This document shows, one piece after another, positions 1-13,960 of a DNA stretch of 64,000 nucleotides. A model generated the notes under the pieces. The model was not told the DNA's origin. It did no database searches and saw nothing but the letters and a program-made list of their open reading frames with translations. Source of the DNA: Marisa cornuarietis (lineage: Eukaryota; Mollusca; Gastropoda; Architaenioglossa; Ampullariidae); contig SMMW01000042.1 of NCBI GenBank assembly GCA_004794655.1, positions 1,431,001 to 1,495,000 on the forward strand. The letters run 5' to 3'. Position 1 is the first letter of the stretch, and each line of letters begins with the position of its first letter. The position numbers were made by a program, and so were the translations under genes.

Positions 1-843
1 AGTTGGCTTGCTGTAGAAATCCCGACTATCATGTCCATGTCCAGAATCAGATGACTGTGACGATGTAGACAGAACAACATTGTATTACTTCACTGGACAT
101 AGTCACAAGTGGTGGTGTCAATGCGATGTATTCTCTAGCGAGAGTCAAAGCAGCAGCTACACGGACCCTCTTTATCACCGTTTCCTCAGATATTGTGAAG
201 GTATGTGTATACCTGTGTCTTCTTGTCTGAAGAAGACTGTCAAAGGGAAATGGTGGAGCTATAATCTAATAATGGTAGGCTTTTTAAAAGGTCTGTGTTT
301 CCATCCAGCTTGTGAAAGCTTAACTTATTATACATTACATATCTCTATTACATCTGACGTACTTATCATACCTATCTGCAATGATAACATTTGTTCAAAA
401 TAAGTCTTTTAATTCAGGAAAAATATAGCTCAGAGTCACAGCTCGTAAGTTTTATCTCTGAGAAGCTATGTATCGATATACATTTAAGTTAACTATCATG
501 TACCGTTGATTTTCCATTTTTTCTCATTTATCACATTCAACCCTGGGAACAAACATTTTATTGAAATACATCAATTGTTGTAATAATAACTCATTACAAA
601 TAACTGCTGTTATTACTTTTTGTGATTTCAGTTTGTTTAGTCTTTTACCTGTGCTAGTCGTTGGGAAATTTGACAGACAACTAATCTGCTCAGCGGCAGG
701 AAACAGGTTCGCCATGGAAAGTTGACCTCTGCATGGATCTCACTGGCGCCCTGAGAGTTGGTCTTAGAGTGTTGTGACTGGTCACGTGGCTAAACCAGTA
801 AGATTGAACCGCTTTGGTATTGCCAGAATGGATCCTTGGGGGC
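1..843. other. Anonymous sequence, no gene seen
   Basis: AT-rich single-copy-looking DNA. An open stretch of about 107 codons at 80-403 on the plus strand shows no recognisable domain, low complexity or splice context. I treat it as chance. Confidence 0.5.
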
Positions 844-1261
844 CTACCAGCTGTGAATACACTACCAGCTGTGAATACACTACAGCTGTAAATATACTAT
901 CAGCTGTGAATACTTTATCAGCTGTAAATACACTATCAGCTGTGAATACACTACCAGCTGTAAATACACTATCAGCTGTGAATACACTACCAGCTGTGAA
1001 TACACTACAGCTGTAAATATACTATCAGCTGTGAATACACTACCAGCTGTAAATACACTATCAGCTGTGAATACACTACCAGCTGTAAATACACTATCAG
1101 CTGTGAATACACTACCAGCTGTAAATACACTACCAGCTATAAATACACTATCAGCTGTGAATACACTATCAGCTGTAAATACTCTATCAGCTGTGAATAC
1201 ACTATCAGCTGTAAATACTCTATCAGCTGTGAATACACTATCAGCTGTAAATGCCCTATCA
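844..1261. repeat. 18-bp minisatellite
   Basis: About 23 tandem copies of an 18-bp unit close to cagctgtgaatacactac, alternating with a variant reading gtaaatacactatc. Because 18 is a multiple of three, frames stay open through the array on both strands and give repetitive peptides that I do not regard as genes. Alternating gtgaat/gtaaat variants suggest a 36-bp higher-order unit over part of the array. Confidence 0.95.
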
Positions 1262-3805
<2,544 letters not shown>

Positions 3806-4481
3806 TGCACAACCTAGCAAAGCACACCCAATATACACAACCCAGCAAGGCACACCCAATATACACAACCTAGCAATGCACACCCAATACACACAACCCA
3901 GCAAGGCACACAAAATATACACATCCCAGCAAGGCACACCCAATATACATAACCCAACAAGGCACACCCAATATACACAACCCAGCAAGGCACACCCAAT
4001 ATAAACAACCCAGCAAGGCACACCCAATATACACAACCTAGCAATGCACACCCAGTATACACAACCTAGCAATGCACACCCAATATACATAACCCAGCAA
4101 GGCACACCCAATATACATAACCCAGCAAGGCACACCCAATATACACAACCCAGCAAGGCACACCCAATATACATAACCCAGCAAGGCACACCCAATATAC
4201 ACAACCCAGCAAAGCACACCCAATATACACAACCCAGCAAAGCACACCCAATATACACAACCCAGCAAGGCACACCCAATATACATAACCCAGCAATGCA
4301 CACCCAATATACACAACCCAGCAAGGCACACCCAGTATGCACAACCCAGCAAGGCACACCCAATATACATAACCCAGCAAGGCACACCCAATATACACAA
4401 CCCAGCAAGGCACACCCAGTATGCACAACCCAGCAATGCAAACCCAATATACACAACCCAGCAAGCCACACCCAATATACA
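3806..4481. repeat. 28-bp minisatellite
   Basis: About 24 tandem copies of a 28-bp unit with core cacacccaatatacacaacc followed by cagcaagg. Variants (acataa for acacaa, aaagc for aaggc) are interspersed. Three units make 84 bp, so all reading frames cycle and stay open on both strands, producing overlapping repetitive frames that are not genes. Confidence 0.95.
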
Positions 4482-4925
4482 ATAAGCACGCCCAGCGTGT
4501 TTGCACTTTTCCCCAACTTACACAAACGCACGTGCAAGTGGTCAGTCATGTTCTATAATGTCCTCTCCGACTCATTGATATTTAAAGGAAGTAGTCACAG
4601 GCGGTTAATGATCCACAACGATGCTGGTTCGAAGCTCTCTCGAACTGGTGACTGAAAAACATCCCCTTCCCACCCAGGGGAGAACCTAATTTTATCAGGG
4701 AGTGTAAAGAGCAGCAAAATAAGATATCTGATAAAAATTATCAGGAGAATAAATTCACTGTGATGGTTGCTGTATGAGACTTTGTTTGTCAAGAGTACGA
4801 GGTGTCAGTAATTTGGCTTAAAATATTCCTTGTGATATGATTATATCTTATTTTCCATATAAATATTCTATGCACTCATGTTTCTTCGTGTGCTTTCAGT
4901 GAGATAAACCTAAATTAATTTCAGC
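4482..4925. other. Anonymous spacer between two minisatellites
   Basis: About 440 bp of AT-rich DNA with no recognised element. Confidence 0.5.
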
Positions 4926-5960
4926 ATTGTGACATTGTTCCTGGTGAACACAGTACTGCCTTGTGACATTGTGAACACAGTTATATGCTGTGACATTGTG
5001 AACACAGTACTGTCTTGTGACATTGTGAACACAGTACTGTATTGTGACATTGTGAACACAGTACTGTATTGTGACATTGTGAACACAGTACTGTATTGTG
5101 ACATTGTGAACACAGTACTGTATTGTGACCTTGTGAACACAGTTATATGCTGTGACATTGTGAACACAGTACTGTCTTGTGACATTGTGAACACAGTACT
5201 GTCTTGTGACATTGTGAACACAGTACTGTCTTGTGACATTGTGAACACAGTACTGTATTGTGACATTGTGAACAGAGTACTGTATTGTGACATTGTGATT
5301 ACAGTTATATGCTGTGACATTGTGAACACAGTACTGTCTTGTGACATTGTGAACACAGTTATATGCTGTGACATTGTGAACACAGTACTGTCTTGTGACA
5401 TTGTGAACACAGTTATATGCTGTGACATTGTGAACACAGTACTGTCTTGTGACATTGTGAACACAGTACTGTATTGTGACATTGTGAACACAGTACTGTA
5501 TTGTGACATTGTGAACACAGTACTGTCTTGTGACATTGTGAACACAGTACTGTATTGTGACATTGTGATTACAGTTATATGCTGTGACATTGTGAACACA
5601 GTACTGTCTTGTGACATTGTAAACACAGTTATATGCTGTGACATTGTGAACACAGTACTGTCTTGTGACATTGTGAACACAGTTATATGCTGTGACATTG
5701 TGAACACAGTACTGTCTTGTGACATTGTGAACACAGTACTGTATTGTGACATTGTGAACACAGTACTGTATTGTAACATTGTGAACACAGTACTGTCTTG
5801 TGACATTGTGATTACAGTTATATGCTGTGACATTGTGAACACAGTACTGTCTTGTGACATTGTGAACACAGTACTGTATTGTGACATTGTGAACACAGTA
5901 CTGTCTTGTGACATTGTGAACACAGTACCTGATTGTGACATTGTGTTCCTGGTGAGTACA
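4926..5960. repeat. 27-bp minisatellite, open on both strands
   Basis: About 38 tandem copies of a 27-bp unit with core gtgacattgtgaacacagta. Two main variants differ in the tail (ctgtctt or ctgtatt), and a third has ttatatgct. The unit is exactly nine codons, so the plus strand reads as a 9-residue repeat (DIVNTVLSC-like) and the minus strand as another (MSQDSTVFT-like), each open for about 340-366 codons. The array begins and ends with related copies carrying gttcctggtga. Confidence 0.95.
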
Positions 5961-8430
5961 ATACTCTATTTCACTCTTGGTGTTTTCTTGATGAACACAG
6001 AAGCAGACCTAATTTACCGACAACCCTGATTTATTATTCCATTATCTGAGTTTGCGGTTAGCGAAAAATGTTAAAGTTTTCTTTTTCTTTCAGTCTTGTT
6101 TGTATCATGTTTCGCCGTGTTGAACTGTTTGTCTCTGTCATCGCGCAGTGCACTTTAATGATGATCTGCCAGAGTTTCTTGTGTTGTGTCTTTACGTAAT
6201 ACTACTGACCCGCCACTGACTTCGCTAGTTCGTAATAAGTGTTCAGACGAAAGTACGGCTCTAGTCTGTGCTACGTCTACAGGTGAGCGTAGAATTCCAG
6301 CTGCCTCTAGTCACGTGACTGGTGTCATCACTTTAGTGCCCTGGTCGCACCATTCACTTCCACTCCAAGCTGTCGCCAGGGTTAGAGTTAGGGTTACGCT
6401 CGTACTGCTGGAACAACTTTACAGCCTCTGCCAAGGAATAAACGTATCCTTTAAATATGAAAGATTTCTTTTCAAATTGTTATTATTTGATCACAGAGAA
6501 ATAGAAAGACTAGGTTTCAAGAAATATTTCCTCGACAAAACGTCTTCTGTATTCGTTTGATTTCATTGATGTTCATTTCCAGCTAATTGAATCGGAAAAA
6601 AGATTCCAATGCCAGCTGAAAGACAGCGCCTTTATGTTGTAGTCTGCGATTATTGATGAGAGACACCGGAAAACATCATTGTCCGTACACTGAGAGTGAC
6701 CCCTTCTTTCCTCAGGTTTGCTGACTAAATCATTCTTTTCCGGAGTCCCAAGTGACACAGAAAGAGAAAAGTTCAGAAAACTCAGATTTATTGCAAGAAA
6801 AAACTATGCATATGGATGCCTCTGTTCCATTGTTCTATTTGAGGACATGATACCAGACGCAGGCTGGGGAGATATTTGGAAGCTTAGCTACTGACATACG
6901 TGCACCTTACACGACAAGCCAAGTGCGCAGACGTCAGAAAAAACACGCCCACTTATGTGAATAGCTTGGATGACGGATGGGATGTTTCTGTAGTTCGTGA
7001 ATTGATTTCTAAGGGCATGGGAAAAAAGGACGGCAGCACAATGAATAAATATTAAGGAGCACGACTGCGACCTTTTGGAACATCTCGGTGATAACAAAGT
7101 GCCGCCTAGAGACCAACGTTAAGCCTGGGAAGAACCGTAGGTTAGCACGAGGGTCCTGCGCACCCTGACCTGCATCTCTTAGAGACCTCTGGCACTGAGT
7201 GCACCATAGCACGATTTGCGCAGTGTGCGTGTGTATGCGTACGTGCGCTCGTGCGCGTGTATGTGCGTGCGTGCGAGTAAGAGAGAGAGGACTATCTTCT
7301 AAATAAACCCGATGGCAGCCGTTGTTTGTCTGCCGTTGTCAGTCAGTTCCTGGTCAAATCCGCACAGTTTGTCTGATTTTTACCAAATTTAGCAAGGATA
7401 TTCTTTTTTTGTCTACTGGAAGGTCGTGGACTACGGCTGGCGTATGCTGTTCCTGAGCTCGTTTATTTATTAATTTTATTTCTTCCTTTTAAAGATGTTT
7501 TAGGGAGATGTAAGTTAAAAAATTACCAAGCAGAAGATATTGCAGTGCACGTCTACTACGCATCGCCAATTGTCACATCGTAAGTTGTGAGAGTGAAAGA
7601 CAGAGACGGGGAGAGAGGGGGGGGAAGGAACGAGAGAGAGAACGAAAGCAAGTGAGTGAGTCGCGTGATACCGGCACCACTGCAATGATCTTCCCCTTCA
7701 CTACACAGGGACAACAGTTGTCACCTCCCTCCTCCTCCTCCTTCACTTTCTGTGCTGTACATAAATCCATTGTGTGGGTATTGACAGTCATCTAGATGAT
7801 CTGAGTGAGTAGGTCAGTGATGGAATATGATGCATGTCCATCACCATGTTTATACATGCTTTATATTTGTATTTATATTTGTTTACATACAAATCACGAA
7901 CACGCACCTACAAGACTATGGATTCTGACTAAAGAGTGACACGGGAATGAACACATACTGGCTACGCAGTTATTCAAAATTTTAAATTTTCCAAAATGGT
8001 TTAAATTAGGGAAAAGGCATAAACATCAGCCTACCATTTACTGATTAACAAAAATAACTCAAGTGACAAAAATCATACAAGAATAGTTATTCTAAGCACA
8101 GTGGAAAACATTCAGCAAAAGTGAGTGGCACAACGGTCCCTGACAGCATGGAAGGTACCTGAAATTGTGGAAAATCAAAGTCAATGAACGCTACCTGTCT
8201 GAATATATCTTGCTTCTAATGGATTCTTCCAACGCGGCAAATAATTCGAGTTGCTTTTTCGAAAGTTTTTGTGTTCTGTAAGATTCAACTGATTGGCCTA
8301 AAGGTGGTTCACTTCACCGAAACTGTTATGGGCTGTAAACAAAGACGTGTTGTAAATGCAGTATTGCGGAAGATTATCATCCGGCATATTCCCTGGATGT
8401 CAATCACAATAAAATCTCTCGCAAAAAAAA
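5961..8430. other. Anonymous sequence
   Basis: No gene supported. 7215-7280 is a GT/CG-alternating tract and 7600-7660 is a purine-rich GA tract. Open frames around 6186-6560 and 7009-7212 show no recognisable motif. Confidence 0.5.
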
Positions 8431-8825
8431 TAGTGACAGCTCACAGAATAATACCAGTATAGATAACAGTCTGGAATAATATCAGTAGAGATAACTCACA
8501 GAATAATATCAGCAGCGACAACTTACAGGATGATATCAATAGAGATAACTCACAGGATAATATCACTAAAGATAACTCCCAGGAAAAACATAAGTAGAGA
8601 TAATTTACAGGATAATATCAGTAGAGACAATCAATAACAATATGATCAGAGATAACTCACAGGCTAATATCGCTAGTGGTAACCCACAGAATAATATCAA
8701 TAGAGATAACTCAGAATATCACTAGCGGTAACCCGCAGAATAATAACAATAGAGATAACTCACAAGGTAATATCAGTATAGACAACTCACAGGAATAATA
8801 ATTATCATGAGACAGCTCGCAGGAG
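8431..8825. repeat. Degenerate ~27-bp tandem repeat
   Basis: About 14 diverged copies of a unit near aataatatcagtagagataa followed by ctcacag, with indels and substitutions in most copies. It is clearly older or less homogenised than the other minisatellites in the window. Confidence 0.85.
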
Positions 8826-10088
8826 AGAAGAAACAATGAAAAGGCGATGATGGCGATCATTTGCTGTCTGGATCCCGCCTACAAGATGGCCGCATGTAGC
8901 AATCTACTGATTGTCCGCTTCCTTCAAAAACAAACCTGACACTTCGATTCAGAGCTCTTCCTGGGCTAAGAAAACAGCTACAAGAAAGTTTCTTCATTTG
9001 CTTTGTATAGTTACTTCTTTTTTTTTAAATCCACTTCGCCGCAAAGAAAATGTCTTGGCAGCCAACACTTTGTGCCGTTCGGGAAACATGTGTGTGTTTA
9101 GGTCTCAATACCACCCTACACACCTCAAACATCGCCCTTCTCTGTGATGACAGGCTAGTGGACATGCGCATGCGATCTCATTATTTCCTTTCAATGTTTT
9201 GGCGTGTAAATTATGTTTCACCATTTTACAGATTTCCAAAAATAGTAACACACTGTCTTCATGACATACTTTGGCGGAGACGAATTGCAATGAAAACAGA
9301 CAATTCCCAAATATTTTTTAAAAAGTATATCAAAGTATCTATATGCTCTATTTTCACAAAGTCTGTCAAATCACGTGATGCTGCTCTCAAATTAACTCGT
9401 TTTGATTCTCATTTGCAGCCCAAACGTGTGCATAAAATAAATTACTAAAATTATTTACCATAATACTTCTTAAAACAAAACGGCGCCTTAGCCAGCCAGT
9501 TCGCTTTGGAATCTCGATGAAAATGATGACAGCATTGAATAATGATAGCGGAAGGCTAGAAAACCTTCTAGAAAAGCTCTGATTTTTCACAAAAAGTCTT
9601 TTTGACCAATGTAAGCCCAGTTTTTTATGTTCCCATGACTTGAGGGTACTCCGCCTCGAGCAGTCTATAAGTAGGTATGATTTTCGAACGGCCTCGCAGA
9701 CTTGCACTCGGCACGTACGGTTTAATAGTCGTGAAGGATACCACAGAGCAAATAAGTCGAGGGCCGTGGAAGACCCTAGGGACGTGCACCGTGTGCTGCG
9801 GGAAACGTGCGCACCACGCCATCGCCTGCTAGACTTTCTGACTTCCAACAGAAGAGGCCGCACCTCCGTACAGTCATCATTGTTGTCCTGATCATCTTTA
9901 TTATTCAGATGATATACTTGTATATCTTCACATTAAGTTCATAAATATGTATTTTTAGGGCTTCGTGTGGGTGCATCTTAACTAAGAAATAATGAAAGAC
10001 ACAGCGACCGAGAAAGTGACTGACCTCAAATACAACATGTACAAGAGAAAGCTGTTAGTGGCAAATGGCCGGACCATGGAGAATTTTC
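8826..10088. other. Anonymous sequence
   Basis: No gene recognised. 9625-9890 is more GC-rich than its flanks and open on both strands for 65-83 codons, without motifs I recognise. Confidence 0.45.
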
Positions 10089-10189
<101 letters not shown>

Positions 10190-11513
10190 TCCATTTTTAA
10201 TGCGCAGGTATCCATTCAGAAGAATGCTCATTGCGCAGCAAAAATAAAAAAATAAAGAAATATAATAAAAAAGTAAATAAATAGATAAAACACCAGGAAA
10301 GTAAAAAATAAAGACTGAAGTGCTGCTTGGTTGTTTAAGTTTAAGTCCATCTTAAATAAACAGATGGGTCTTCAATCTTTTTCGAAACGTGGTTGGTGAT
10401 GTGATGGTGGACATGCACTCCCACACATATACTGAACTTTTAAATGTGTTGTTCTATGATTTAAGTACTTGTAATTTACTTTTAAATTCGTGATTCTATG
10501 GTTTAAGTGGTTCATAAAGTGTTACTCTTATAATGTTTAAAACGACACGAAACTGCCAATTTATAAAAAGAGAAGTTAGCAAATCAAGTTACGGCGAGAA
10601 GAAACGCAGGTTTATTATAACACTTCATTGTTATTAACCCATATTTCTCGAACTATCAAAGCTTATAACATAAGGAAAATGAGGCTACAAAACATTAGGA
10701 CTTAATTCAGTTCTGCCTCCTATACTGGTACCAAGAAAATATGTCCACAGGGAAATGTTGAGATAAAAAGTCACTGACTTGTAAACAACTGATAAACAAA
10801 TTAAAAGTTATACTTTATTAAAAAACGCCATGCATTTTTAAAATACATAAATTTAAAAATTCCACTTTTGGGTAATTTGCACTTCCGGGCTACATCTTAA
10901 GGTTTGGTAAGACTAACCTAGACCACACTTTATTTTTCAAAACATCTGCTACCGGAACAGGATCAGTGGTCCTTTCGTTATCAACAAAATGTTTACAGTG
11001 ATCTGACTTCCATGTGCTGTCGTATATGACAGTTAGCGTGTGTTCAGTGATGCTACCAGTGACAACTGACAGTAACCACATTCCCCAATCTCACTAATTT
11101 CTAATCGAGTCCAACTTACTGGACTCCGGTGAATGTACAGAGGCGTCCACTACTCTTAGTGTAATGTGAACTTACAGACTGATACTAGCAGTAGGTTGTT
11201 AGCGTTCACATGTTAGTATTCCTTACCCCATGCTAATTGTTTCATTTTGCATGTCTGTTGTCGACAGTTATTATGCCACTTGTCTCCATGTCACAAGTTT
11301 GAAACCTCAAGAGGACAAACTTGGCTGTCAGTGTCAGTATTAATGGATATTGTACGCTGGCGTTCATCTTTCTTAAAGTACTTTATTGAAAGTGAAAGCG
11401 AGTCGATACATGTGTGTTTTTTTCTAGATACCCAGCTTCTTGAAAAGTAGTGCTAAGGCCTTGTGGTCAGTAGTGAAGAAGAGAAGTGGCGAGTGTAAAC
11501 TCTTCGACTCTTC
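10190..11513. other. Anonymous AT-rich sequence
   Basis: Low-GC DNA with A-rich stretches after the microsatellite. No gene or element recognised. Confidence 0.5.
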
Positions 11514-11594
11514 TTAGTCTCAGTTCACACCACCCTGTATCTCGTCATCTTTGACAAAGATGACGAGATACAGGGTGGTGTGAACTGAGACTAA
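11514..11594. repeat. Perfect 81-bp palindrome (40-bp arms, 1-base centre)
   Basis: The arms 11514-11553 and 11555-11594 are exact reverse complements around a single A at 11554; the next pair outward (C at 11513, C at 11595) no longer matches. The arm contains gtgaactgagact. As single-stranded DNA or RNA it would form a 40-bp hairpin. The right arm runs into a degenerate direct repeat carrying the same ggtggtgtgaact motif, so it may have arisen by inverted templating from that repeat. Confidence 0.95.
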
Positions 11595-11700
11595 CACAGG
11601 GTGGTGGGAACTCAGACTGGGACACAAGGTGGTGTGAGTTGAACTCAGGCTGAGACCCAGGGTGGTGTGGTCAGGCTGCGACACAGGCTGGTGTGAGGGG
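11595..11700. repeat. Degenerate ~34-bp direct repeats
   Basis: About three imperfect copies of a unit with agggtggtgtgaactcagac. They share sequence with the right arm of the adjacent palindrome. Confidence 0.7.
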
Positions 11701-11842
11701 GAAAAACTGCTTGGGTTATCTCCTCCTTGCTTTCGTGCTGAGGGCATTGATTCGATCCTGCTTCTTTGTGTTTTTGTTCAATATAATAATGAATAAACTT
11801 TTATCAACGATGAACATGTGTTATAAGTTTTGTACATAGGTT

Positions 11843-11861
11843 TCACACACACACACACACA

Positions 11862-11892
<31 letters not shown>
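11843..11892. repeat. (CA)n(CGCA)n microsatellite
   Basis: A CA run passing into GCAC tetranucleotide repeats. Confidence 0.95.
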
Positions 11893-11893
<1 letters not shown>

Positions 11894-12165
11894 CATCCAC
11901 ACGGCACACGATTCATACATACGTGCGCGCTCGTTTCTGATACTTTTTATCACTGATCTAATTCATACAAAATTTGAAAAAGAGGTCCCCACTAGATGTA
12001 TATAAATATGTATAGAGAATTAACAGCGAATATGACAGCTGTAAACAAATGACAAATGATGCTATTAAGTTTGGTGTCCTGCGGTTCATAAATAAATTAT
12101 AAAAACAAAACAAATTATAAATTTTAGCCATTACCTGCTCATTGTGTTCTTCACAAAATCAAAAG

Positions 12166-12167
<2 letters not shown>

Positions 12168-12261
<94 letters not shown>
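12168..12261. repeat. (TG)47 microsatellite
   Basis: Uninterrupted TG run of about 94 bp, followed by a T-rich tract at 12270-12295. Confidence 0.98.
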
Positions 12262-12263
<2 letters not shown>

Positions 12264-13579
12264 AATTTCCATTTTCTTTTTTTTTTCTTTTTTGGTTCAG
12301 CAGGGAAGCGTGCCTTTATACTGCAGTTTCCAATTGCACTCAAAGTTTCAGAGCAAAGACACCCGATATCGTTATTTATTTCTGTAAGTCGCAGAAAAGT
12401 GCTAATCTGTTGGCTATGGACAAAAACAAAATCATCGATCAAGTGCCGAGGGTCTTCTGGTCTTATGACTCATTTTCATCTGTCCTACATTTACTGCAGA
12501 ATAAATGATACGATAATCACAGTATCAATCTGACAACACCGTTAGTCCAACACAAAATGCTAGCAAAAAGGCAAAGGATGAGGAATTAAGTGCCATGTTC
12601 TTAAGGCTAACTCTACAGCCATTCGCTTCTGCTAACACGTGAGGTGAGAGGCGGATGTCATGTTCTTGAAGCCAACTTTGGCGACACTCCTTCCTACCAT
12701 CAGGTGAGGCGACAGGTAGGGTACACGAAATAACGAGCTGAGACTGTGTATTATGACTGTTGGTCTCAGAATATCACTGGTGATAACATTCCTGTCCTGA
12801 CTACAGCGTGTGACAGTTCGTCATAGTCAGTAATTAAGGCCACTCCAGCTGCCTTGCCATAGACATTAAGTTCGCTCTTTGATCCTTTTCTTGGCGGAGT
12901 CCATGTATGTCAAGTACAATAAACTCCTTTAACTTCCTTCACCTGTTAAAGTGAATTTAAAATCCTTGTTTTTCTGTTTGCTCATAATTATATTTGATAA
13001 GGTTTATGTTGATGAGTGAAGTGTAGTTCAGGAAGTGCAGAATTTAGAATGTCTTAAGAAACAAGTGCGGAGGAACTCTGTGAAGAACCCAGAAGACAGA
13101 GAAATAAAAAAAAAACATACGAGGATATTATTTATGTGTCCTCGCTAGTAACATGTTGCATATTTGTAAACTTTCGTGCACATTATCTGCTAAGATATCG
13201 TTTGAACGAACATTATCAGAACACACACGGACAGATATTTTAAACCCGTTAATATTACATGCACAATTTTTCAAGCAGTCAAGCAAATGTTATTTTGAGA
13301 TCTCTTGATGAGACCTTTGAGACGTCCATTGGTCCGACAGTAACTACTACATCGATAAAAGACAAGAGGCAACGGGACTTACCTTCCGCCGCCGCACGGA
13401 CGCAAGTGGTTGTGCACGTGTAGTGTAGGGCCAGAACCAAGTGACAGCGAGGGAGGAAACAGTTGGAGGCACAGCTTTCTTGCGATACAACAGCCGGCAT
13501 CCTGGGCTGCTGGTCCCTGACGCATCAATCACAGGCTCGCGCAGTTCTCTCCCTCCCCTCCCACTTCTCTTTCTCTCTG

Positions 13580-13585
<6 letters not shown>
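12262..13585. other. Anonymous sequence
   Basis: No gene or recognisable element. Short ORFs only. Confidence 0.5.

Positions 13586-13645
<60 letters not shown>
13586..13645. repeat. (TG)n microsatellite
   Basis: Uninterrupted TG run of about 60 bp, preceded by a CT-rich tract. Confidence 0.97.
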
Positions 13646-13647
<2 letters not shown>

Positions 13648-13679
13648 TGAATGTATTTTTTTAATTTCCTCATATTCAT

Positions 13680-13960
13680 GGTTTTCCATCTCTTTCGTCT
13701 GTTCTTGCTTTTTTCTCTTTCGTGTCTTCTTGCTCTCTCTCTCTCTCTCTATCTCGCTCTTTCGTAACACTTCTCGCTCTTTTCCTCTAATCTCTATTTC
13801 CTCTCTTCTGTTTTTCCCCACTCTCACTCTTTCTCGTCTCTTCTCGTTTATGTCTCATTTTTTTCTGTGTTTATCTCACTGGTCTCCGAGTGTCTCTCTT
13901 CTGTCTTATCTGTCTTACTTTTGTCGCTCATCTCCTCTCACTCTCGTCCTCGATCTCAAC
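13680..13960. repeat. Pyrimidine-rich low-complexity tract
   Basis: About 280 bp composed mostly of T and C on the plus strand, including a (TC)n run at 13733-13750. Open frames across it are low-complexity Ser/Leu/Phe peptides. Confidence 0.8.

Noticed and set aside
4910..6029. Two ORFs of 343 and 366 codons on opposite strands
   Set aside because: Both follow the 27-bp satellite unit exactly. No start context, domain or splice evidence.
6379..6399. Telomere-like gggttagagttagggttacg
   Set aside because: Only about three imperfect units; too short to call an interstitial telomeric block.
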